Shown here: one piece after another, positions 54,959 to 63,659 of the stretch
How positions within the stretch are numbered: position 1 is the stretch's first letter
Layout: each line of letters opens with the position of its first letter
From: Rhodospirillaceae bacterium
GTDB taxonomy: Bacteria; Pseudomonadota; Alphaproteobacteria; Dongiales; Dongiaceae
DNA: 64,000 nucleotides
Assembly: GCA_016712715.1 (NCBI GenBank)
Contig: JADJQM010000001.1
Span: 1,135,001 to 1,199,000 of the forward strand
Direction: 5' to 3'
Position numbers and translations under genes: made by a program
The notes under the pieces: generated by a model
Seen by the model: the letters and a program-made list of their open reading frames with translations, nothing else
Told to the model about the DNA's origin: nothing
Database searches by the model: none

Positions 54959-56308
54959 ATGAAGTATATAGACGATTGGATTGCCGAACGAAAAGTGGAT
55001 GAGGTCGAATGCCTCGTCCCCGACATGAACGGGATTCCGCGCGGCAAGATCCTGCCCGCGACCAAGTTCATGAAGGGTGTCCGCGACGACGGCCTGCGTT
55101 TGCCGAGCTCCGTGTTCCTGCAGACTGTCACCGGCGACTATCCCGATATCGAGGAAGACACGATGGGTTCCTTCCAGGACCCGGACGTCTATCTGCGTCC
55201 GGATCCCAACACCATCCGTATCGTGCCCTGGTATAAGGACCCGACCGCGCAGGTCATTCACGATTGCTACGACGTCAACGACAAGCCCGTGGAACATGCC
55301 TCGCGCTATGTGCTGAAGCGTGTGCTCGAACTCTATGACGACAAGGGCTGGAAGCCGGTCGTGGCACCGGAGCTTGAATTTTATCTGGTGCAGGTCAACA
55401 CCGACCCCGACCTGCCTTTGCTGCCGCCCATTGGCAAGTCGGGCCGTGCCGAGACGGGCAGCCAGGCTTACGGGATCGATGCGGTGAACGAGTTCGACCA
55501 CATCTTCGAAGACGTTTATGACTACTGCGAGCGATCTGAGATCGACGTCGACACGCTGGTCCATGAATCGGGCTCGGCGCAGATGGAGATCAACTTCAAT
55601 CACGGCAATCCGCTCGAACTCGCCGACCAGGCGTTCCTGTTCAAGCGCACCGTGCGCCAGGCGGCGATGAAGCACGGCATCTATGCCACCTTCATGTCGA
55701 AGCCGCTCGCCAACCAGCCGGGCTCGTCGATGCATATCCACCAATCGGTGGTGGAGAAGCGCACCGGCAAGACCCTGTTCGCCGATTCCAAGGGCCGCGA
55801 TTCAGCGATGTTCCGCGCCCATGTCGCCGGCTTGCAGAAATACCTGCCGCAGCTCATCCCGATGCTGGTGCCGAACGTGAACTCATACCGTCGCCTGCGA
55901 CCGCAGTTCGATGCACCGATCAACGTGCAATGGGGCGTCGACAACCGGTCGTGCGGCCTGCGCGTGCCGGTTTCCAGCGGGCCAGGCCGGCGTATCGAGA
56001 ACCGGTTGGCCGGTGCCGATGCCAACCCCTATCTCGCCATGGCAGCCTCGCTGGTGGCGGGCTATCTCGGCATGGTCGAACGGTTGAAGCCGACCAATCT
56101 GATCACCGGCAGTGCCTATCGCATGGCTCACACGCTGCCCAAGACGGCTCAGGAATCGCTGCAGCGTTTCATGGCCTGCAAGCCGATCCGACCGCTCCTG
56201 GGCGACAAGTTCATCAAGGCGCTCTGGATCGTCAAAATGGCAGAGCTCGAAGCCTACCAGGACGTCATCAGCTCGTGGGAACGCGAGCATCTGTTGTTGA
56301 ACGTCTGA
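54959..56308 (+). CDS. Glutamine-synthetase-family gamma-glutamylpolyamine synthetase (PuuA/SpuB-like)
   Basis: A 449-residue ATP-dependent ligase that joins glutamate to putrescine or another amine, the first step of the Puu route. Conserved blocks include PELEFYLV, ESGSAQMEINF (metal and ammonia-site region), FMSKPLANQPGSSMHIHQS (ATP-site) and NRLAGADANPYLAMA. The nearness of a spuC-type transaminase and of PuuR supports a polyamine role rather than true glutamine synthesis. The ATG at 54959 is the start used; no strong ribosome binding site is seen. Confidence 0.9.
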   Translation: MKYIDDWIAERKVDEVECLVPDMNGIPRGKILPATKFMKGVRDDGLRLPSSVFLQTVTGDYPDIEEDTMGSFQDPDVYLRPDPNTIRIVPWYKDPTAQVIHDCYDVNDKPVEHASRYVLKRVLELYDDKGWKPVVAPELEFYLVQVNTDPDLPLLPPIGKSGRAETGSQAYGIDAVNEFDHIFEDVYDYCERSEIDVDTLVHESGSAQMEINFNHGNPLELADQAFLFKRTVRQAAMKHGIYATFMSKPLANQPGSSMHIHQSVVEKRTGKTLFADSKGRDSAMFRAHVAGLQKYLPQLIPMLVPNVNSYRRLRPQFDAPINVQWGVDNRSCGLRVPVSSGPGRRIENRLAGADANPYLAMAASLVAGYLGMVERLKPTNLITGSAYRMAHTLPKTAQESLQRFMACKPIRPLLGDKFIKALWIVKMAELEAYQDVISSWEREHLLLNV

Positions 56309-56343
56309 ACATGCGGAAGACGACCGGCAAATACTCGGCCAGC

Positions 56344-56369
56344 ACCGCCGCCTCGCTTGAGGCGGCGGT
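56344..56369 (+). other. Perfect hairpin between the polyamine synthetase and transaminase genes
   Basis: An 11-bp perfect GC-rich stem (ACCGCCGCCTC and complement, loop GCTT) without a T-run, 36 bases after the synthetase stop. A weaker hairpin (CACGGGT/ACCCGTG) lies at 56411-56432. They may limit 3' decay or partly stop transcription inside the operon. Confidence 0.6.
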
Positions 56370-56490
56370 CAGCCGGCTGTCGCGCCGGAGTGAAATCCAG
56401 ATCCTGACGGCACGGGTGAACTTCAACCCGTGAGGCCTGGCTGCTGGAAGGCCACTCAATATCCCGTCGATCTCATCAAGGATTTTCACC

Positions 56491-57864
56491 ATGACCGTAC
56501 AAATGAAGCGCAACAGCACCGCCGAATGGCAGGCCCAGGACCGGCAGCATCTGCATCCGTTCACCTACCACAATGAACTTGGCAAACTCGGTGCCCGCGT
56601 CATCGCCAAGGCCGAGGGCACCTATCTATTCGATTCTGACGGCAACAAAATGCTCGACGCCTTTGCGGGTCTCTGGTGCGTCAACATCGGCTATGGCCGC
56701 AAGACGATCGCCGACGTGGCTCATGCGCAGCTCCTCGAACTGCCCTATTACAATACCTTCTTCAAGACAACCCACCCGCCGGTGGCCGAGCTTTCCAAGC
56801 TACTGGTCGACATGACCCCCAAGCAGTTCAACCATGTCTTCTATGGCCTCTCTGGCTCGGATGCGAACGACACTATCGTGCGCATGGTGCGTACCTATTG
56901 GAACCTCAAGAAGCAGCCGAAGAAGAAGACGATCATCAGCCGCATCAACGGCTATCATGGTTCGACCATGGTGGCGGCGTCGCTCGGCGGCATGAGCTAC
57001 ATGCATGAACTGGCAGATCTGCCCTTGCCCGGCCATGCCCACATCAAGCAGCCTTACTGGTATGGCGAAGGCGCCGGCATGACGCCGGATGAATTCGGCC
57101 TTGCCGCGGCGAAAGCGCTTGAAGACAAGATCCTCGAACTGGGCGCCGAGAACATTGCCGCCTTCATCGGCGAACCGATCCAGGGCGCCGGCGGCGTCAT
57201 CATCCCGCCGGCAACTTACTGGCCGGAGATCCAGAAGATCTGCAAGAAATACGACCTGCTCCTGATCGCCGATGAAGTCATCTGCGGTTTTGGTCGCACC
57301 GGCTACATGTTCGCGTCCGAGCCGTTCAAGATCGAAGCCGACTTCATGACGCTCGCCAAAGGCCTCACCTCCGGCTACATGCCGCTCTCGGCCATCATGG
57401 TGGCTGACCGTGTCGCCGAAGTCATCAACTCCTACGGCGATTTCAATCACGGCTTCACCTATTCCGGCCATCCGGTTTCTTGTGCGGTCGCGATCGAAAA
57501 CATCCGCATCATCCGCGAAGAGAAACTGGTCGAGAACGTACATGACGTGACCGGCCCCTATCTCGCCAAGCGCCTCGAGGAATTGCGCGACCATCCGCTG
57601 GTGGGCGAAGTCCGCTCCATGGGCTTCGTCGGTGCCATCGAACTGGTGAAGGACAAGAAGACCCACCGGACCTTCGAGCCCTTGGGCCAGACCGGCACCA
57701 TCTGCCGTGATCATTGCGTCAGGAATGGCCTCGTCATGCGGGCGACCCGCGACACCATGCTGATGTCGCCGCCGCTCACCTGGACGCAGGAACATGTCGA
57801 CGAGTTCATGAAGCTCGCCAAGATTGCCCTGGATGCCACGGCAAAGGATGTCGGCGTGAAGTAA
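56491..57864 (+). CDS. spuC: Class III aminotransferase, putrescine/polyamine:pyruvate type (SpuC-like)
   Basis: A 457-residue PLP enzyme. The start TAEWQAQDRQHLHPFTYHNE is a signature of SpuC-like transaminases, and the PLP lysine is 290 (TLAKGLTSGYMPLS), with the aspartate in ADEVICGFGR. It probably moves the amino group of putrescine, spermidine or a glutamylated form to pyruvate. The gene follows the synthetase by 182 bases with hairpins between, and ends with a strong terminator. It is distinct from the omega-transaminase at 51713. Confidence 0.93.
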   Translation: MTVQMKRNSTAEWQAQDRQHLHPFTYHNELGKLGARVIAKAEGTYLFDSDGNKMLDAFAGLWCVNIGYGRKTIADVAHAQLLELPYYNTFFKTTHPPVAELSKLLVDMTPKQFNHVFYGLSGSDANDTIVRMVRTYWNLKKQPKKKTIISRINGYHGSTMVAASLGGMSYMHELADLPLPGHAHIKQPYWYGEGAGMTPDEFGLAAAKALEDKILELGAENIAAFIGEPIQGAGGVIIPPATYWPEIQKICKKYDLLLIADEVICGFGRTGYMFASEPFKIEADFMTLAKGLTSGYMPLSAIMVADRVAEVINSYGDFNHGFTYSGHPVSCAVAIENIRIIREEKLVENVHDVTGPYLAKRLEELRDHPLVGEVRSMGFVGAIELVKDKKTHRTFEPLGQTGTICRDHCVRNGLVMRATRDTMLMSPPLTWTQEHVDEFMKLAKIALDATAKDVGVK

Positions 57865-57889
57865 GCGCCGGAAAACTGACGAAACGATC

Positions 57890-57928
57890 CCGCGGCCGTC
57901 CGGGTTCATCCCCGGACGGCCGCGGTTT
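57890..57928. terminator. Strong terminator between spuC and the convergent CoA transferase
   Basis: A 15-bp perfect stem (CCGCGGCCGTCCGGG and complement, loop TTCATC) followed by TTTGAATT on the plus strand. It probably serves both genes. Confidence 0.82.
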
Positions 57929-57971
57929 GAATTGAAGATTTCGCCGCGAGCGACGTAAAAACGAATGGTGT

Positions 57972-59189
57972 TCAGATAATCTTTCGCGCGCGTAGACCGG
58001 CAATCTCGGCATCCTCCATCGACAACAGTTCGCGCAGCACATTGTCGGTATCCTGACCGCAGACCGGTGGCGCCAGGCGGTAATCGACCGGTGTGTCCGA
58101 AAGCTTGATCGGGCTGCCGATGAGGTCGACTTGGCCGGAGCCGGCAGTTGCATGCGGCATCGAGATCTTCATCTCGCGGGCCAGCACCTGCGGATCCTTG
58201 AAGACCTGGTCGATGTTATTGACCGGCCCCACCGGCACGCCCAGCGCATTGAGACCATCGATCCAATATTGCTGCGGCTTCTGCTCCGTGAGCGCGTTGA
58301 TCATCTGATAGATCAGCACGCGGTTGCGCACCCGCGCCGGATTGGTGGCGAAACGCTCGTCGGTCGCCCAATCCGGCACCCCGGCAAAGCCGCAGAATTT
58401 TTCGAACTGGCTATCATTGCCAACCGCCAGGATGAAGAATCCATCCGAACAGCGCACGACTGAATAGGGCACGATGTTGGGATGCTCATTGCCGAGCCGC
58501 TTCGGCACCTCGCCTGAGGTTAGGTAGTGCAGGCCGACATTGGCGAGATAGCCGACCTGTGAATCAAGGAGGCTCATGTCGCAGAACTGGCCGCGACCTG
58601 AAATTGTCCGATGATGCAGGGCCGCCAGGATCGCCACGGTCGAGTAGATGCCGCAGACGATATCGGTGATGGCGACGCCGACCTTGGTCGGCTGGCCGTC
58701 GGGATCGCCAGTGACACTCATGATGCCGCCCATCCCCTGGGCCAGGAAGTCATAGCCGGCCAAAGGTGCATAGGGACCAGTCTGGCCGAAACCGGTGATC
58801 GAGCAATAGATCAGGCGTGGGAAGTCGTACTTGATCTGATCGTAGGCGAGACCATAGCGCGCCATGTCGCCGACCTTGAAATTCTCGACGAAGATGTCGG
58901 AGCGTGCGATCAGGCGCTTGGCAATCTCCTGCCCTTCGGGCTTGGAGACATCCAGGGTCACTGAGCGCTTGTTGCGGTTGATGGAGAGATAATAGCCGCT
59001 CTCCTGGGTATCCTTGCCGGTGACGTCCTTCACAAAGGGCGGCCCCCATTTCCGCGTGTCGTCGCCGGCACCTGGCCGCTCGATCTTGATCACATCGGCG
59101 CCGAGATCGCCCAAGATCTGTGTCGCCGTGGGTCCCGCCAGAATGCGGCTCAAATCAAAAACGCGAATACCGGCAAGCGGTCCAGACAT
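57972..59189 (-). CDS. CaiB/BaiF-type (family III) CoA transferase
   Basis: A 405-residue enzyme with the family N-terminal segment (IRVFDLSRILAGPTATQILG) and the nucleophile aspartate in ITDIVCG (Asp176). The start at 59189 follows GGGGA by eight bases; an ATG at 59204 is five codons upstream. It resembles formyl-CoA/succinyl-CoA-type transferases, but the acyl pair is unknown. It is the 3'-most gene of the minus-strand series 57972-63526, separated by 75 bases from the next. Confidence 0.88.
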   Translation of the reverse strand: MSGPLAGIRVFDLSRILAGPTATQILGDLGADVIKIERPGAGDDTRKWGPPFVKDVTGKDTQESGYYLSINRNKRSVTLDVSKPEGQEIAKRLIARSDIFVENFKVGDMARYGLAYDQIKYDFPRLIYCSITGFGQTGPYAPLAGYDFLAQGMGGIMSVTGDPDGQPTKVGVAITDIVCGIYSTVAILAALHHRTISGRGQFCDMSLLDSQVGYLANVGLHYLTSGEVPKRLGNEHPNIVPYSVVRCSDGFFILAVGNDSQFEKFCGFAGVPDWATDERFATNPARVRNRVLIYQMINALTEQKPQQYWIDGLNALGVPVGPVNNIDQVFKDPQVLAREMKISMPHATAGSGQVDLIGSPIKLSDTPVDYRLAPPVCGQDTDNVLRELLSMEDAEIAGLRARKII

Positions 59190-59263
59190 GCATTTCCCCG
59201 ACATTGACTGTTTAAGCCAATGTCGGGGGCGATGCGGTCAAAAGCAAGCTGGATTTCGACGAT

Positions 59264-60496
59264 TCAGACCAACGGCATGGGAAGCATGAGCCGCAGTATC
59301 TTTGTTTCCGCACCTTCGATGCCGAAGTCGTTGTCGTTGATAATCACCAGCGTATCCGGCGGAATGATCGCCACGCCTTCGATCTTGCTGGGAATATCAT
59401 CGCGCTCGGTACTGTCGAGCCATTTGACCTTGGCAAGTGGCTTGATGCCGACGCCGGCGAGGCTCACCTGTTCCAGAGTCGGCACGGTCGAGGCATCATC
59501 CCATTCCGTCCCCAGGATATTGCTGCCGGAGGCCAGGTTGACCGCGTAAAGTATGGTGGTATGCGTCACCCGCTCCAGCACGACCAGCTTGTCGGCCGCG
59601 AAGGCGGAGAGTTCGCTGATGCGGACATCGGACTGTTTGTTGGCGTCATGATCGTCGGTGAAGGCCTGGTAGGGCTCCAACTCATAGACATATTCGCCGA
59701 CCAGCTTGCCGGTCGCCGTCTCGATCTTAAAGAGGCGCGTGGCTTTGGCGTGCTTGTAGGTGGCCACATCCGGGTTGGCGAGCGGATTCTGCATCATCGC
59801 ATAGAGGAACGCCTCATCCGGCGATACAGCGATACCTTCAAAACCGCGGTTGAGATGACGCCTGGCAAGGATAGCCGGAAGAGCAGCACGGATCCGGTAG
59901 CCGGCCTTGGCGAGATCACCTTCGATGCCATATGGCACAAGCCGCTCAATGATCCTGCCATTCGACGCCACGTGCACCAGGCTCGGTGCATATTCGTCGG
60001 CCAACCAGAAGGTGCCATCCGACAGTCGCACGAGGCCCTCGGTATCAAGTCCATTTGGATCGAAGGGCAGGCGCGCGCCAGCTTGATCATAGGCGAGTTC
60101 GGTCCTGGTACTTTTCAACGGATTGGGCAGTCCGGTGATGGGGCTGCCTTCCGCATCGCGAATATTGATCATCCAGGCAACGCGGAATGTGTTGTCCCTG
60201 CCGAGTTCGATGCGTTGGATCGATGGCACAAAATCCGGCTGCGGGAAGGTCTTTGCCGTCGATTCGTCGCGATCGACATTGGGGCCGCGATCTGTCACCG
60301 AATAGAAGACATTCTCCGGATCGCCCGGCACGTGGAAGAGCGAACTGCCGATACCGCGCGTCAGTTTGCCAGGAAGAGAAAGTGCCGGGTCGTCGCTGGT
60401 GAAAATCGCCCTATTCCCCCGATGATTGTCGCCTGAGGCTGTCCAGAGCCCCCTGCAGGATGAAGGCCGCGGCTGACTGGTCAACCATTTTCGCAC
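59264..60496 (-). CDS. Esterase-like protein of the phytase-like family, start uncertain
   Basis: The frame encodes a beta-propeller protein of the phytase-like esterase family: GSSLFHVPGDPENVFYSVTD near the start, FEGIAVSPDEAFLYAMMQNP and KIEGVAIIPPDTLVIINDND later. Members are usually secreted. Here no ATG or GTG with a signal peptide is seen: the first ATG is 60496, inside ruvX, giving an overlap of 86 bases with an unlikely N-terminus. The real start may be a rare codon near 60430, or the gene may be missing its leader. The function is unproven. Confidence 0.7.
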   Translation of the reverse strand: MRKWLTSQPRPSSCRGLWTASGDNHRGNRAIFTSDDPALSLPGKLTRGIGSSLFHVPGDPENVFYSVTDRGPNVDRDESTAKTFPQPDFVPSIQRIELGRDNTFRVAWMINIRDAEGSPITGLPNPLKSTRTELAYDQAGARLPFDPNGLDTEGLVRLSDGTFWLADEYAPSLVHVASNGRIIERLVPYGIEGDLAKAGYRIRAALPAILARRHLNRGFEGIAVSPDEAFLYAMMQNPLANPDVATYKHAKATRLFKIETATGKLVGEYVYELEPYQAFTDDHDANKQSDVRISELSAFAADKLVVLERVTHTTILYAVNLASGSNILGTEWDDASTVPTLEQVSLAGVGIKPLAKVKWLDSTERDDIPSKIEGVAIIPPDTLVIINDNDFGIEGAETKILRLMLPMPLV

Positions 60497-60887
60497 GCTT
60501 GGCCCGGCTGAGATCGGCGTGAATCATGTCCCTGGTTACCGCGACGGTGGACAGGCGCTCGTCCCAGAATGTCATCGGCATGTCGCGGATCTTGGCGAAG
60601 TTGCTGGCAAACTGGCGCACGGATTGGCAGCGCGGCCCTTCAGACCCGTCCATGTTGAGCGGCAGGCCGATTACCAGCCCCCCCACCTGCCGTTCGTCGA
60701 TCAGCTTCAACAGCACCTTCGAATCCTCCGCGAATTTTGTCCGCCGGATGGTCGTGATGGGTGTCGCAATCATATGTCCTGGATCACTGACCGCGACGCC
60801 TATGGTCTTCTCCCCCAGATCCAACGCCATCAGCCGACCATGGCGCGGCAGCTTCTCGGTTACCTCCTGAATCGAGGCGATGATCAC
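60411..60887 (-). CDS. ruvX: Holliday-junction resolvase-like RuvX/YqgF
   Basis: A 158-residue RNase-H-fold nuclease with the first catalytic aspartate at 23 (ALDLGEKTIGVAVS), the GLPLNMDGSEG loop, DERLST and the late MVDQSAAAFIL segment. In many bacteria YqgF helps process 16S rRNA 5' ends. Its start overlaps the stop of the amine dehydrogenase gene by four bases, an odd pairing of a housekeeping gene with a catabolic one. Confidence 0.92.
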   Translation of the reverse strand: MIIASIQEVTEKLPRHGRLMALDLGEKTIGVAVSDPGHMIATPITTIRRTKFAEDSKVLLKLIDERQVGGLVIGLPLNMDGSEGPRCQSVRQFASNFAKIRDMPMTFWDERLSTVAVTRDMIHADLSRAKRAKMVDQSAAAFILQGALDSLRRQSSGE

Positions 60888-62956
60888 GGCAGCAACTCGA
60901 CCATCTCGCGCTTGAAGGGCAGCGCATCACCGATATCCGGCGCGTCAAACTCCTCTGCATAGCGCCGCCCGGCATAGGTCGCCGCCGCAATGGTCGAAGG
61001 CGCCCAGCAATCGCCGATTCCTTTGACGCTTGAGATACCGGCATCAAGCCATCGAAACTCTTTCGCTTTGAGGTCGAGATAGAGTTGGTCCAGCGGCAGG
61101 CGCGCCGTCACCAGCACCAAGCCATCCGAAGCAAGGGGCCGGGTGTTGCCAGTGAACACGCAGGCCAGTTGCATGTGATCGGCACGTGCTGCCGCAACAA
61201 CATGGCTGACGATCACCTCGACACCCATATTGAGGAGCCGCGCCTGGATCTTGTCCTGTTCCAACGTGTTGCGGGTCCAGGTCGAGACTTCCGGCGCCGG
61301 CGTCACCAATGTCACGTGATGGCCGGCCTTCACCAGCAATTCGGCGCAGATGCCGCCCATGTAATAATGATCGTCATCGTAAAGCACGATGCGCCGGCCC
61401 GAAGGACGCTGGCCCGCCATGAGATCATCGGGTGTCAGCACCGCGACATCGGCTGCAATCGGCATGGCGGAGAGGTGGTGGTGTGCCACGCCATCACGCC
61501 GCCAGGCGCTGCCCGTCGCCACGACCACATGGTCGAAGCCGAACTCCAGGACCTGCCCCGCATCGAGCTTGCTATCGAGATAGACGCTGACATTGGGCAT
61601 CTTGTTGATCTGGCCCACACGCCAATCGCGGACGCGTCCCCAGGCGCTCAGGGTCGGCAGGCGGCATTCGCGGGCGACACGACCACCAAGTTCGGTACCG
61701 GCTTCTGCCAGTGCTACCTCATACCCACGTTGCCCAAGGGCGCGTGCGGCTTCCAGACCGGCGGGGCCGGCGCCCACCACCAGCACGCGCGAGTCACTCT
61801 CGCGCACGCGGATGAATTCCGGGTGCCAGCCCTTGCGCCATTCCTCGCCCATGGCGGGGTTCTGGGTGCAACGACTGGGCGACATGGTCATGTCGCCGGA
61901 AACGCAGATATTGCAGCCGATGCATTCGCGGACATCGTCGATGCGGCCCTCGTCGATTTTGAGGGGCAGGAATGGATCAGCGATCGATGGCCGCGCCGCC
62001 CCGATGAGATCGAGAATGCCCGATTTCACCTGCCGCACCATGAGATCGGGCGAGGTGAAACGACCGACACCCACCACCGGCTTTGTGGTCAAGCGCTTGA
62101 TGCCGCGCACGAATTCTTCCTCGGCGCCCTCTTCGGTGAAGCGCGACGTGCGGGAATCATTGCTCCAATCCGACAGCGTCACATCCCAGAGATCCGGCGT
62201 CTCGGCCATGCGGCCGATCACATCCTCGATTTCCGCGGTGTGAAGGCCGCTCTCGCCCATCAACTCATCAACCGCGATGCGAACTGCCACCGCCGCCTTG
62301 TCCCCCACCGCGTCCACCGTATCCTCGGTGATCTCGCGCAGCAGTCGCATGCGGTTCTCGAGACTGCCGCCATATTCGTCGGAGCGCTGGTTGAAGCGGC
62401 GCGACAGGAAATGCTGGATGATGGAGAAACCGTGCGCGGCATAGACATAGATGATGTCGAAACCGGCACGCTTGGCGCGGATCGCAGCGTTCTTGTGCCA
62501 GCGGCGCAGGTTCTTGATTTCGGTCGCATCCATCGCCCGCGCCTGAACGGGATCATAGTAGAAAGTGGCGATGGGTAGATGCGAGGGGCCGAGCGGCACT
62601 TCGCGGGTATAATTGTTGGACCCGTTCGGACCATTATAGGCGAGTTCTATTCCGGCCAGGGCATTCTCGGCATGGATCGCGTCGCTCATCTTGGCCAGCG
62701 CCGGGATGTCGCGGTCATCCCACAGCCGCAACTCGATGAAGGGCGTGATCTCCGAGGTGTGATGGATCTCGGCCTGTTCCGTGCAGAGGACACCCCATCC
62801 CCCGGCCGCCTTGTTCCCACGCATCTTGGCCACGGCCGAGGGATCGCGATAGCCCTGACCGTTGCAATGCGGGACCTGATAAAAGCGATTCTTCGCAGTG
62901 ACCGGGCCGATCTTCACCGGCTCGAACAGGATATCGTAACGCGGATCGCGCGCCAT
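60884..62956 (-). CDS. FMN/4Fe-4S amine dehydrogenase of the trimethylamine/histamine dehydrogenase family
   Basis: A 690-residue flavoprotein. The N-terminal TIM barrel has the cysteine that binds FMN covalently in relatives (Cys31, RFYQVPHCNG); the 4Fe-4S motif is CIGCNICVSGD plus the later cysteine in RCTQNP; the rest is an FAD/NAD-like domain starting VLVVGAGPAGLEAARAL. The amine-binding bowl is changed from the trimethylamine enzyme: Gln at the Tyr60 position (CTEQAEIH) and Asp at the Trp355 position (VSGDMT), as I recall for histamine dehydrogenase. A primary amine such as histamine or agmatine is thus more likely than trimethylamine. Confidence 0.88.
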   Translation of the reverse strand: MARDPRYDILFEPVKIGPVTAKNRFYQVPHCNGQGYRDPSAVAKMRGNKAAGGWGVLCTEQAEIHHTSEITPFIELRLWDDRDIPALAKMSDAIHAENALAGIELAYNGPNGSNNYTREVPLGPSHLPIATFYYDPVQARAMDATEIKNLRRWHKNAAIRAKRAGFDIIYVYAAHGFSIIQHFLSRRFNQRSDEYGGSLENRMRLLREITEDTVDAVGDKAAVAVRIAVDELMGESGLHTAEIEDVIGRMAETPDLWDVTLSDWSNDSRTSRFTEEGAEEEFVRGIKRLTTKPVVGVGRFTSPDLMVRQVKSGILDLIGAARPSIADPFLPLKIDEGRIDDVRECIGCNICVSGDMTMSPSRCTQNPAMGEEWRKGWHPEFIRVRESDSRVLVVGAGPAGLEAARALGQRGYEVALAEAGTELGGRVARECRLPTLSAWGRVRDWRVGQINKMPNVSVYLDSKLDAGQVLEFGFDHVVVATGSAWRRDGVAHHHLSAMPIAADVAVLTPDDLMAGQRPSGRRIVLYDDDHYYMGGICAELLVKAGHHVTLVTPAPEVSTWTRNTLEQDKIQARLLNMGVEVIVSHVVAAARADHMQLACVFTGNTRPLASDGLVLVTARLPLDQLYLDLKAKEFRWLDAGISSVKGIGDCWAPSTIAAATYAGRRYAEEFDAPDIGDALPFKREMVELLP

Positions 62957-62989
62957 GTTTCAAACGCCTTGATGTGGACCGACGGACGG

Positions 62990-63526
62990 TCAGTCGGTGA
63001 GAGGCCCTGGGGCCAGATAGGTACGGTCGCAATAGACCAGCGGCTTCACATTGCGATGGGCGGCCCCCACAACGCGGCCGATGAAGATGGTGTGGGAGCC
63101 AGCTTCGACGATGTCGTGGATAACGCAATCGAGATTGGCGACCGCATCGACCAGGGCCGGCGCGGCGGTGGATAGTGTCATCCACTCGGCGGTCGAGAAG
63201 TCGAACGGCTGGCCATTGCTCGGGCGGCCGGCAAAGGTATTGGCAAGCTCGCTCTGCTCGGCGCTGAGCGCATTGATGCAGAAGACGCCATTCTGGCGGA
63301 TAGCAGCCACCGACGGACTGCGGCGGTTGACACAAGCGAGCAATAGTGGCGGCTCGGCCGAAACCGCGGTCATTGCGCTCACCGTGACACCGGTTTTGCC
63401 ACCCGGGCCATCCGACGTCACCAGGTTGACCGCTGCCGCCTGCACGCGCATCGCACCCACAAAAACGTCGACGTCGACGCTCTCAAGCAGCGCGGCGGTA
63501 CGGTCGACCAGGACTTTGGTCATCAA
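62990..63526 (-). CDS. Flavin reductase family protein (HpaC-like)
   Basis: A 178-residue FMN-binding split-barrel protein: VTVSAMTAVSAEPPLLLACV and the GVFCINALSAEQSELANTF segment are typical. Members reduce flavin for a partner monooxygenase, or act as oxidoreductases. It lies 33 bases upstream of the amine dehydrogenase gene on the same strand and may be co-transcribed with it; the amine dehydrogenase itself does not need a flavin reductase, so another partner is possible. Confidence 0.9.
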   Translation of the reverse strand: MMTKVLVDRTAALLESVDVDVFVGAMRVQAAAVNLVTSDGPGGKTGVTVSAMTAVSAEPPLLLACVNRRSPSVAAIRQNGVFCINALSAEQSELANTFAGRPSNGQPFDFSTAEWMTLSTAAPALVDAVANLDCVIHDIVEAGSHTIFIGRVVGAAHRNVKPLVYCDRTYLAPGPLTD

Positions 63527-63659
63527 TTCACTTCCTCAATTCGGTCCCCGCCAGCTTCTGGGGGTGATTCCATCTCATGAAATCGATCATGGGTGACAGT
63601 CTGCCGCAGGGGAAGGTATTTAGGAAATCGAATTCATCGAGGGTCGGCATCAAGTTTTT

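Noticed and set aside
61085..62578. Plus-strand open frame of 497 codons opposite the amine dehydrogenase
   Set aside because: Antisense shadow of a strongly conserved flavoenzyme.
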